This document shows, one piece after another, positions 38,783 through 45,900 of a stretch of DNA of 64,000 nt. Position numbers and translations under genes: made by a program. Positions within the stretch are counted from its first letter, which is position 1; each line of letters starts with the position of its first letter. The notes under the pieces were generated by a model, which saw nothing but the letters and a program-made list of their open reading frames with translations, made no database searches and was not told the DNA's origin. The DNA lies in the NCBI RefSeq assembly GCF_001594015.1, contig NZ_LTBC01000005.1:62001-126000 (forward strand), in the 5' to 3' direction. Source of the stretch: Moorella mulderi DSM 14980 (lineage in GTDB: Bacteria; Bacillota; DSM-521; Neomoorellales; Neomoorellaceae).

Positions 38783-39988
38783 GTGCAAATTCTGGCTCTA
38801 AACTGCGGGGGGTCTTCGATTAAATATAAAGTTTTTTCCATGCCCGAAGAAAAAGTATTGGTCCAGGGCAGCGTTGAACGCATCGGCAGCCAGGGAACTA
38901 CTCTACGGCATCAAGATTTAACAGGCGAGGCGGCTGAGTGCCGGAAGCATTTACCCCGGGGTGACTATGGCGAAGCCCTGGAAGAAATCCTTAAGTTATT
39001 GCAGCCTTACCGGATTGATGCCGTCGGTCACCGGGTGGTTCACGGCGGCGCGAGCCTCCGGCGGCCGGCCCGGATTGATGCCGCTGTCCTGGCCACTTTA
39101 AAGGCCTGCTGCCAGCTGGCCCCCCTGCACAACCCGGCCAACGTTGCCGGTATCGAGGCCGTGGCGCGACTCCTGCCGGAAGTACCCCAGGTGGCCGTCT
39201 GCGACAATACTTTTCATCTGACCCTGCCGCCCCGGGCCTATCTCTACGGCCTGCCCTATGAATATTACGAGCGATACGGCCTGCGCCGTTACGGTTTCCA
39301 CGGGATAACTTTCAGCTATATGGTCCACCGCGCCGCGGCAATGCTGGGACGGGATCTGCAGGAGCTAAAAATTGTGTCCCTCATGCTCGGCAGCGGCACT
39401 ACGGCTAACGCCTGCTGCGGCGGGGAATCTATCGATGTCTCTACCGGCTTCACGCCCACGGAGGGGTTACTCCAGTCGACCCGCTGCGGCGATGTCGACC
39501 CTGGCGTCCTTGTTTATCTCCTGCGCCAGGAAGGCCTTGCCCCCGATGCCCTGGAGGAAGTCATCAACAAAAAAGGCGGCTGGCTGGGTATCTCCGGCAT
39601 CAGCAACGATTACCGGGCGGTGGAAGAAGCCGCCCGTCAGGGGCATGAACGGGCCCGCCTGGCCCTGGAAGTCCTGGCCTACCGGGCGAAAAAATATATC
39701 GGCGCCTATGCGGCGGCCATGGGCGGGATTGACGTCCTGATTTTCTCCGGTGGCATCGGCGAAAAGAGTAGCAGCCTGCGCCGGGAAATCTGCCGCGGCC
39801 TGGAGTTCCTGGGTATCAAGCTGGATGATGAACGCAATGAAAACGGCAGCGGCGACCGCTTAATCTCCAGCCCGGAGGCCAGCGTCCAGGTCCTGGTGGT
39901 GCATACCGATGAAGAAGTAATGATCGCCCGGGAAACTGTAAAGGTGTTGACCGGGAAAGAGCCCTCCGGGGCTTTTGGCCAGGGGTGA
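38783..39988 (+). CDS. divergent acetate kinase-family enzyme (BMC-linked acyl kinase)
   Basis: This enzyme probably makes ATP from the acyl-phosphate formed by PduL. The 401-residue protein has the ASKHA kinase fold with NCGGSSIKYKVF at the N terminus, GFTPTEGLLQSTRCGDVDPG, FSGGIGEKS and HTDEEVMIARET. It departs from ordinary acetate kinase at conserved spots. FHGTSH is FHGITF, so the second His is lost; CHLGNG becomes LMLGSG; and DTAFHQT becomes DNTFHLT. These changes may fit a larger acyl group such as lactoyl. GTG start with GGGAGGG upstream. Confidence 0.85.
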   Translation: MQILALNCGGSSIKYKVFSMPEEKVLVQGSVERIGSQGTTLRHQDLTGEAAECRKHLPRGDYGEALEEILKLLQPYRIDAVGHRVVHGGASLRRPARIDAAVLATLKACCQLAPLHNPANVAGIEAVARLLPEVPQVAVCDNTFHLTLPPRAYLYGLPYEYYERYGLRRYGFHGITFSYMVHRAAAMLGRDLQELKIVSLMLGSGTTANACCGGESIDVSTGFTPTEGLLQSTRCGDVDPGVLVYLLRQEGLAPDALEEVINKKGGWLGISGISNDYRAVEEAARQGHERARLALEVLAYRAKKYIGAYAAAMGGIDVLIFSGGIGEKSSSLRREICRGLEFLGIKLDDERNENGSGDRLISSPEASVQVLVVHTDEEVMIARETVKVLTGKEPSGAFGQG

Positions 39989-40035
39989 TCCCGATCCCAT
40001 TTTACCGCAATTATTTCCAAAGGAGCTGGGCAAGC

Positions 40036-41502
40036 ATGCGCTATCTTGCCTTTGACCTGGGGGCAGAGAGCGGCCGGGCCATAATCGGTACCCTGGAGGA
40101 TGCCCGCCTCACCCTGGAAGAAATCTATCGTTTTCCCAACGAACCGGTACGGATTCCGGACGGCCTGCACTGGGATGTTTTACGCCTCTTTCACGAAATG
40201 AAAGAAGGCCTGCGCCGGGCCACGGCCCGTTACGGGACGGGCCTTAAAAGCCTGGCCGTCGACACCTGGGGCGTGGACTTCGGCCTCCTGGGGGAAAAGG
40301 ATGTCCTCCTGGGCAATCCTTACCACTACCGGGACGACCGCACCCGGGGCGTGATGGAAGAAGCTTTCAAAGTTGTACCCAGGGAAGAGATTTTTTCCCA
40401 GACGGGCATCCAGTTTATGCCCATCAACTCCCTTTACCAGCTTCTGGCCTGGCGGCAGCAGCAGCCCGCCATGTTAAGCCAGGCGCAGACCCTGTTGATG
40501 ATGCCCGACCTCTTCAACTTCTTTTTTACCGGCATAAAAGCCGGGGAATTCACCAACGCCAGCACCACCCAGATGTACAACCCCCGTACCGGCACCTGGG
40601 CCACCGGGATGCTGGAAAAATTAGGATTACCGGTTGCCATCCTGCCGGCCATTAACCCGCCGGGGACGATTGTGGGCCCACTTTTACCCCGGGTGGCCAG
40701 GGAAACAGGAGCGGGGGAAATAGCTGTCATTGCCCCCGGCAGCCACGATACGGCCAGCGCCGTAGCCGCCGTGCCGGCAACAGGGCCGGACTACATGTAC
40801 ATCAGCTGCGGTACCTGGTCGTTAGTAGGGGTGGAGGTCAGGGAACCGGTAATCAACGAGCAAACGTTGAGCCTCAACTTTACCAACGAAGGCGGGGTAG
40901 GAGGTACCTTCCGGCTCCTCAAGAACGTCACCGGCCTGTGGCTGGTCCAGGAGTGCCGCCGCGCCTGGGCGCGCCGGGGAGAAGAATTAAGTTACGGCGA
41001 GCTGACGGCCCTGGCCCGGGAGGCCAGTCCCTTGACTGCCGTTATCGACCCGGACCACCCGGCCTTCCTGAACCCGGAAGACATGCCGGCGGCCATCCAG
41101 GCCTACTGCCGGGAAACGGGCCAGCCGGTACCCCAGACTAAAGGCGAAATCGTCAGGTGCGCCCTGGAAAGCCTGGCCCTGAAATACCGCTGGGTGCTGG
41201 AAAAGCTGGAGGGTATACTGGGGAAGGAACTTCCGGTTATTCACATGGTTGGCGGCGGCACGCGGAACGAGCTTCTCTGCCGGTTTACCGCCAGTGCCAC
41301 CGGGCGCCCGGTGGTGGCCGGTCCGGTGGAAGCTACGGCCGCCGGCAACCTCCTGGTCCAGGCTATGGCCATGGGAGAAGTGGGAAGCTTGAATGAAGCC
41401 CGGAAAATCGTTCGTCGTTCCTTTGCCCTAAAAACTTATGAAGCAGAAAAGACAGATGTGTGGGAGGAAAAGTATGAGGCATTTATTAGGCTGCTGGGCT
41501 GA
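40036..41502 (+). CDS. rhaB: rhamnulokinase
   Basis: RhaB phosphorylates L-rhamnulose at C1; some members also act on L-fuculose. The 488-residue FGGY-family protein has FDLGAESGRAIIG at the N terminus (the AESGR form is typical of RhaB), VDTWGVDFGLL, and APGSHDTASAV with the likely catalytic Asp. The C-terminal VGGGTRNELLCRFTA binds ATP. ATG 40036 lies 9 bases after AAAGGAG. With FucI and the aldolase it would complete cleavage of the 6-deoxyhexose. Confidence 0.92.
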   Translation: MRYLAFDLGAESGRAIIGTLEDARLTLEEIYRFPNEPVRIPDGLHWDVLRLFHEMKEGLRRATARYGTGLKSLAVDTWGVDFGLLGEKDVLLGNPYHYRDDRTRGVMEEAFKVVPREEIFSQTGIQFMPINSLYQLLAWRQQQPAMLSQAQTLLMMPDLFNFFFTGIKAGEFTNASTTQMYNPRTGTWATGMLEKLGLPVAILPAINPPGTIVGPLLPRVARETGAGEIAVIAPGSHDTASAVAAVPATGPDYMYISCGTWSLVGVEVREPVINEQTLSLNFTNEGGVGGTFRLLKNVTGLWLVQECRRAWARRGEELSYGELTALAREASPLTAVIDPDHPAFLNPEDMPAAIQAYCRETGQPVPQTKGEIVRCALESLALKYRWVLEKLEGILGKELPVIHMVGGGTRNELLCRFTASATGRPVVAGPVEATAAGNLLVQAMAMGEVGSLNEARKIVRRSFALKTYEAEKTDVWEEKYEAFIRLLG

Positions 41503-41548
41503 TACTTCCCCATAGTTTGTCGTGTTATTTACCATGGAGGTATATTAT

Positions 41549-43231
41549 ATGGATGACTATAATCTGGTCATCGGCGTCGACTTTGGCACCGATTCGGTGC
41601 GGGCGGTGGTGGTCGACGCCGCCACCGGGGAAGAGCTGGCCAGTGAGGTAGCATATTACCGGCGCTGGGCCGCAGGTAAATACTGTGACCCGGCCCGGAA
41701 TCAATTCCGCCAGCATCCCCTGGACTATCTCGAAGGGCTGGAAACCGCCGTCAAGGGGGCCCTGGCCAAATTGCCGCCGGAGGCCGCGCAGCGGGCAGCG
41801 GGCATCGGCATCGACACCACCGGTTCAACACCGGGCCCCGTCGATGCAGGTGGGCGGCCCCTGGCCCTGTGCGAAGAATTCAGCGAGAACCCCAACGCCA
41901 TGTTCATACTCTGGAAGGACCACACCGCCGTGCAGGAGGCCGGGGAGATCAACCATGCGGCCCGCCACTGGGGCGACACCGACTTCACCAAATATGAAGG
42001 TGGGGTCTATTCCTCCGAGTGGTTCTGGGCCAAGGTCCTCCACATATTACGTCACGACCCGGCGGTAAGGGCAGCAGCCTATTCCTGGGTAGAACATTGC
42101 GACTGGATACCGGCCTTGCTCACAGGCACCGAAAACCCCCGCCTCCTCAAGAGAAGCCGCTGTGCGGCCGGGCACAAAGCAATGTGGCACGAAGAATGGG
42201 GAGGGCTGCCGCCGGAGGAATTCCTGGTACGTATCGACCCCCTCCTGCAGGGCATGCGCGACCGGCTCTACAGCAAGACGTACACCGCTGCTACCAGGGC
42301 CGGAAATCTCACGCCCGCCTGGGCGGAGCGGCTTGGTCTACCGCCGGGGATCGCGGTAGCGGTAGGGGCCTTGGACGCCCACATGGGGGCCGTTGGCGGC
42401 GGGATTACCCCCGGAGCCCTGGTGAAGATCATGGGCACTTCCACATGTGATATTATGGTTGCTCATAAGGAAACAATCGGCGATAAATTAATCGGCGGCA
42501 TCTGCGGCCAGGTAGACGGCTCGGTCATACCCGGCCTCATCGGCCTGGAGGCAGGCCAGTCAGCCTACGGCGACGTCTATGCCTGGTTCAAAGACCTCCT
42601 CACCTGGCCCCTGGAGGCCATCTTGCCGGAAACCTCCCTGGTAAATAGGGAGACCGGTGAAAAGTTGCAGGAAGAGATAGAAGGCTGCCTCCTCCAGTGC
42701 CTTTCGGAAGAAGCAGCCAGGATCAATGCTGGCGAGACTGGATTATTGGCCCTGGACTGGCTCAACGGCCGGCGGACCCCCTACGCCGACCAGACACTGA
42801 AGGGAGCCATTACCGGCCTGACCCTTGGAACCACCGCGCCGAAGATCTTCCGCGCCTTGGTAGAGGCTACGGCTTACGGGGCCAGGGCCATCAACGACCG
42901 GTTTATGGAAGAAGGCATAGCAATCAAAGAAGTCATCGCCCTGGGCGGCATTGCCAGGAAGAACGACTTTGCTATGCAGGTCCTGGCCGATGTGCTAGCC
43001 ATGCCCATCAAGATAGCAGCCTCGGACCAGACCTGCGCCCTGGGGGCAGCCATGTTCGGTGCCGTTGCTGCCGGGTTGTACCCGGCGGTGGAGGCGGCCC
43101 AGGAAAAGATGGGCTGCGGCTTCACGAAAACCTATACCCCTGACCCGGAAAATGCCGCCAGGTACCGCGAGCTGTATCGGGCGTACTTAAACCTGGGCAG
43201 TATGCTGGAGGGAGTTTTACAGAAATTGTAG
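41549..43231 (+). CDS. araB: ribulokinase (AraB type)
   Basis: AraB phosphorylates L-ribulose or D-ribulose at C5. The 560-residue FGGY-family protein has VIGVDFGTDSVRAVVVD at the N terminus, GIDTTGSTPGPVD, a DAHMG segment, and the ribulokinase stretch ALDWLNGRRTPYAD. It starts at ATG 41549, 8 bases after GGAGG. No arabinose isomerase or ribulose-phosphate epimerase is near. It may act on D-ribulose from D-arabinose via FucI, or serve as a second kinase for fuculose. Confidence 0.88.
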   Translation: MDDYNLVIGVDFGTDSVRAVVVDAATGEELASEVAYYRRWAAGKYCDPARNQFRQHPLDYLEGLETAVKGALAKLPPEAAQRAAGIGIDTTGSTPGPVDAGGRPLALCEEFSENPNAMFILWKDHTAVQEAGEINHAARHWGDTDFTKYEGGVYSSEWFWAKVLHILRHDPAVRAAAYSWVEHCDWIPALLTGTENPRLLKRSRCAAGHKAMWHEEWGGLPPEEFLVRIDPLLQGMRDRLYSKTYTAATRAGNLTPAWAERLGLPPGIAVAVGALDAHMGAVGGGITPGALVKIMGTSTCDIMVAHKETIGDKLIGGICGQVDGSVIPGLIGLEAGQSAYGDVYAWFKDLLTWPLEAILPETSLVNRETGEKLQEEIEGCLLQCLSEEAARINAGETGLLALDWLNGRRTPYADQTLKGAITGLTLGTTAPKIFRALVEATAYGARAINDRFMEEGIAIKEVIALGGIARKNDFAMQVLADVLAMPIKIAASDQTCALGAAMFGAVAAGLYPAVEAAQEKMGCGFTKTYTPDPENAARYRELYRAYLNLGSMLEGVLQKL

Positions 43232-43597
43232 TTAGGAAAAATTGCTAGTTAAACCTGGCTTAATTGTGAAATTGGGAACATAAGCGGAGCAAAAGCGGTG
43301 ATGATGTGGAGAGGGTGTGGGGGTATCCGGGTTAAGTGTAACTTAACACCCTGAGGGGGAAGCCATGGGCTGCCGCAATTTTTTCACCCAATCAGCGCCG
43401 GAGTTGTTAACCCATTCCGGGACATCCTCGGCCGCCAGAATACCGCGCGTATTTTTAAATGCTTGAACTTGCATTTCGCGCCGCATTTTCTCAACAACTG
43501 CCTCGACGATAAAACGGTTCCGGTTGGAGAAATGCAACTTCGCATTAAGCGATCTGAACCGGGGGGCATAGGAAGACAGGCAAATTTATTTTTTCCC
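43232..43597 (+). other. intergenic end of the island
   Basis: No + strand gene is visible here. A palindrome GTTAAGT/ACTTAAC spans 43331-43347. The opposite strand holds a decayed antitoxin-like frame (43343-43537). The stretch looks like scar sequence at the right border of the island. Confidence 0.4.
43343..43537 (-). pseudogene. fragment of a ribbon-helix-helix antitoxin-like gene
   Basis: The 64-residue frame reads HFSNRNRFIVEAVVEKMRRE, then a segment ending PEWVNNSGADWVKKLR. This resembles helix two and the tail of CopG/VapB-like ribbon-helix-helix antitoxins. The N-terminal DNA-binding strand is missing, there is no ribosome site before the TTG, and no toxin gene is beside it, so it seems to be a remnant. 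It is the only likely coding trace on the minus strand. Confidence 0.4.
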
Positions 43598-43626
43598 TTG
43601 CAGCCCGGAACAACCTGTGCTATACT
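43598..43626 (+). promoter_or_regulatory. extended -10 promoter of the rimP-nusA-infB operon
   Basis: TTGCAG (43598-43603) and TATACT (43621-43626) are 17 bases apart, with TG one base before the -10 box. It has the same TGCTATACT core as the rpsB promoter. It lies just before rimP and inside a terminator hairpin. Confidence 0.75.
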
Positions 43627-43644
43627 ATTTCCAGGTTGTTTTTT
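43609..43644 (+). terminator. terminator of the sugar island, enclosing the rimP -10 box
   Basis: AACAACCTG (43609-43617) pairs perfectly with CAGGTTGTT (43632-43640); six T bases follow (43639-43644). The 14-base loop holds the TATACT of the rimP promoter. Readthrough from araB would be stopped here, while rimP transcripts start within the 3' arm. Confidence 0.75.
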
Positions 43645-43673
43645 CAGGCCGACATTACTTGCTGTTTAGCTGG

Positions 43674-43702
43674 AAAAGAGTGGGTTCCTGCCCACTCTTT
43701 TA
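43674..43702 (+). terminator. terminator-like hairpin in the rimP leader (possible attenuator)
   Basis: AAAAGAGTGGG (43674-43684) pairs with CCCACTCTTTT (43691-43701) over six bases, with a T-rich 3' arm. It lies between the rimP promoter and start codon, so it could attenuate the rimP-nusA-infB operon; NusA, a termination factor, is encoded downstream. Confidence 0.65.
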
Positions 43703-43729
43703 TGTTGAAAATTTAGGGAGGCCACTTTT

Positions 43730-44206
43730 TTGAGCAAGCTGACAGAGTTAATCCAGGGCCTGGTAGAACCAGTCCTGACCGGGATGGGCTACGAACTGGT
43801 CGACCTGCAATACGGCCGGGAAGGAGGGCGCTATATCCTGCGGCTGTTTATCGACCGGCCGGAAGGTATTGGCCTGGATGACTGTGAGAAGGTCAGCCGG
43901 ATCGTCGGTGACATCCTGGACCAGGAGGACCCCATTCCCAACAGCTATTACCTGGAAGTATCATCGCCGGGCCTGGAGCGCCCCTTAAAAAAAGAAGCCG
44001 ATTTTCAGCGTTTTGCCGGGCGTAAAGTTAGATTGCGTATGTTTGCCCCTATTGACGGTCAACGTCATTTTCAGGGGCGGCTCCTTGGTTACCAGGAGGG
44101 GCGGGTGCAGGTGCAGCTCGATGATGGGCGCCGGCTGGCCATCCCCCTGGACCAGGTAGCGACTGCCAGGCTGGTGTTTGACCTGGCGGAGGATGAGGAG
44201 GCCTAA
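43730..44206 (+). CDS. rimP: ribosome maturation factor RimP
   Basis: RimP helps assemble the 30S subunit. The 158-residue protein has the two-domain family layout: [25 protein letters not shown] in the N-terminal half, and [25 protein letters not shown] before a C-terminal SH3-like domain. The start is TTG after GGGAGG (43714-43719). It heads the conserved rimP-nusA-ylxR-ylxQ-infB-rbfA operon. Confidence 0.95.
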   Translation: MSKLTELIQGLVEPVLTGMGYELVDLQYGREGGRYILRLFIDRPEGIGLDDCEKVSRIVGDILDQEDPIPNSYYLEVSSPGLERPLKKEADFQRFAGRKVRLRMFAPIDGQRHFQGRLLGYQEGRVQVQLDDGRRLAIPLDQVATARLVFDLAEDEEA

Positions 44207-44208
44207 GG

Positions 44209-45297
44209 ATGAATATCGAATTTATCCAAGCATTACGGGACCTGGAAAAGGAAAAGGGTATTAAGGTCGACATCCTGCTGGAAGCCATCGAAGCAGCCTT
44301 GATATCGGCTTATAAGAAAAATTTTGGGTCGGCCCAGAATGTCCGGGTGGAAATCCAGCGCGATACAGGGGAGATTAAAGTCCTGGCCCAGCGCCAGGTG
44401 GTAGAAGAGGTAGGCGATCCCCGGACGGAGATTTCCCTGGCTGAAGCCCGGGCCATAAATAGCAATTATGAGATTGGCGATGTGGTGGAAAAGGAGGTAA
44501 CGCCGCGGGATTTTGGGCGTATTGCTGCCCAGACGGCCAAACAGGTAGTCGTCCAGCGTATTCGTGAAGCCGAGCGGAGTTTAATTTACGATGAGTTTAT
44601 TGGCCGCGAGAACGATATTGTTACCGGGGTTGTCCAGCGCCAGGAGGGTAAAAATATTATCCTTGACCTGGGCCGGGCCGAGGCCATCCTCCTGCCCAGC
44701 GAGCAAAGTCCCGGTGAGGTTTACCGCCAGGGAGAACGTTTAAAAGCTTATATCCTGGAAGTACGCAAGACCAACAAAGGACCGCAAATCCTGGTGTCCC
44801 GCACCCATACCGGCCTGATTAAAAGGCTTTTTGAATTGGAAGTACCGGAAATTCATGATGGGATTGTGGAAATTAAGGGAGTGGCCCGGGAAGCCGGTGC
44901 TCGCTCCAAAATTGCCGTCCATTCCCGGGATGAAAAGGTTGACCCCGTCGGCGCCTGTGTGGGGCCTAAAGGCTCCCGGGTGCAGGCAGTGGTCCAGGAA
45001 CTCCGGGGCGAAAAGGTCGATATTATTAAATGGAGTGATGACCCGGCTGTTTTTGTGGCCAACTCCTTGAGCCCGGCCAGGGTCCTGGACGTTACCGTGG
45101 ATGAAGAAAATAAGGTTAGCCAGGTAATTGTCCCTGATAACCAGTTATCCCTGGCCATTGGCAAGGAAGGCCAGAATGCCCGCCTGGCGGCAAGGATAAC
45201 AGGGTGGAAAATCGATATTAAAAGTGAGTCGGAAGCTGGTGACTGGGATACCTGGGATAATGACCTGGAACTTGAAGGCGGGATAGAGGAGGAGTAA
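44209..45297 (+). CDS. nusA: transcription termination/antitermination protein NusA
   Basis: NusA binds RNA polymerase and modulates pausing, termination and antitermination. The 362-residue protein has the N-terminal polymerase-binding domain (about 1-130), an S1 domain (about 135-200) and two KH domains (about 230-345; LSLAIGKEGQNARLAARITGWKIDI). It lacks the acidic C-terminal repeats of E. coli NusA, as usual in Firmicutes. It starts two bases after rimP. Confidence 0.96.
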   Translation: MNIEFIQALRDLEKEKGIKVDILLEAIEAALISAYKKNFGSAQNVRVEIQRDTGEIKVLAQRQVVEEVGDPRTEISLAEARAINSNYEIGDVVEKEVTPRDFGRIAAQTAKQVVVQRIREAERSLIYDEFIGRENDIVTGVVQRQEGKNIILDLGRAEAILLPSEQSPGEVYRQGERLKAYILEVRKTNKGPQILVSRTHTGLIKRLFELEVPEIHDGIVEIKGVAREAGARSKIAVHSRDEKVDPVGACVGPKGSRVQAVVQELRGEKVDIIKWSDDPAVFVANSLSPARVLDVTVDEENKVSQVIVPDNQLSLAIGKEGQNARLAARITGWKIDIKSESEAGDWDTWDNDLELEGGIEEE

Positions 45298-45299
45298 GC

Positions 45300-45581
45300 T
45301 TGCCCAAGCCCAGGAAAATACCCGTACGGATGTGTGTCGGTTGCCGGGCGCGCAATGATAAGCGTAATTTATTGCGCGTTGTCCGTACACCGGCGCAAGA
45401 GGTGGTTCTTGACCCTACCGGGAAACGTGCCGGGAGAGGGGCCTATATCTGCCCCAGGGTGGAATGCCTGCGCAAAGCCGTTAAAAGCCGGGCCCTGGAG
45501 CGGGCTCTAGGCGTAAGTTTAACCCCGGAGGTCCTGGCAGATCTCGAGGCCAGTCTCAGCCAGGGCAATGGCAATGAATGA
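45300..45581 (+). CDS. rnpM: YlxR family RNA-binding protein (RNase P modulator)
   Basis: This 93-residue protein has the YlxR signature RMCVGCRARNDKRNLLRVVR and GRGAYICPRVECL. The family is known to bind RNA and, in Bacillus, to modulate RNase P (RnpM). It starts at TTG two bases after the nusA stop and overlaps ylxQ by 14 bases. Confidence 0.92.
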   Translation: MPKPRKIPVRMCVGCRARNDKRNLLRVVRTPAQEVVLDPTGKRAGRGAYICPRVECLRKAVKSRALERALGVSLTPEVLADLEASLSQGNGNE

Positions 45582-45882
45582 TGTTTATAACCTCCTTGGT
45601 CTGGCTTACCGGGCGGGCAAAGTAGCCTGGGGATACCAGGCAGTTATGGCGGCTTTAAAGAGGAGGAAAGTTTTTCTCCTGCTAATGGCGGGTGACAGCA
45701 GCCCCCGGCTAAAGAGAAAGTTGTTAACAACCTGCCGGGAGTACGCAATTGAAGGAATCGTTTATGGTGATAAAGTTACTATGGGAGCAGCGCTAGGTAA
45801 ACCTCCATGTGCCGTCGTCGGCGTTACTGATGCAAATCTGGCCAGGTTAATCCGGCAACATGTACGGGAGGTTGGTGCATGA
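45568..45882 (+). CDS. ylxQ: L7Ae-family RNA-binding protein YlxQ
   Basis: This 104-residue protein belongs to the L7Ae/L30e fold that binds kink-turn RNA (LLGLAYRAGKVAWGYQAV at the N terminus and CAVVGVTDANLA near the end). Its exact role is unknown. ATG 45568 or 45574 could start it, both within the end of rnpM, implying translational coupling. Confidence 0.9.
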   Translation: MAMNDVYNLLGLAYRAGKVAWGYQAVMAALKRRKVFLLLMAGDSSPRLKRKLLTTCREYAIEGIVYGDKVTMGAALGKPPCAVVGVTDANLARLIRQHVREVGA

Positions 45883-45900
45883 GAATATGGGGGTGGTTTA

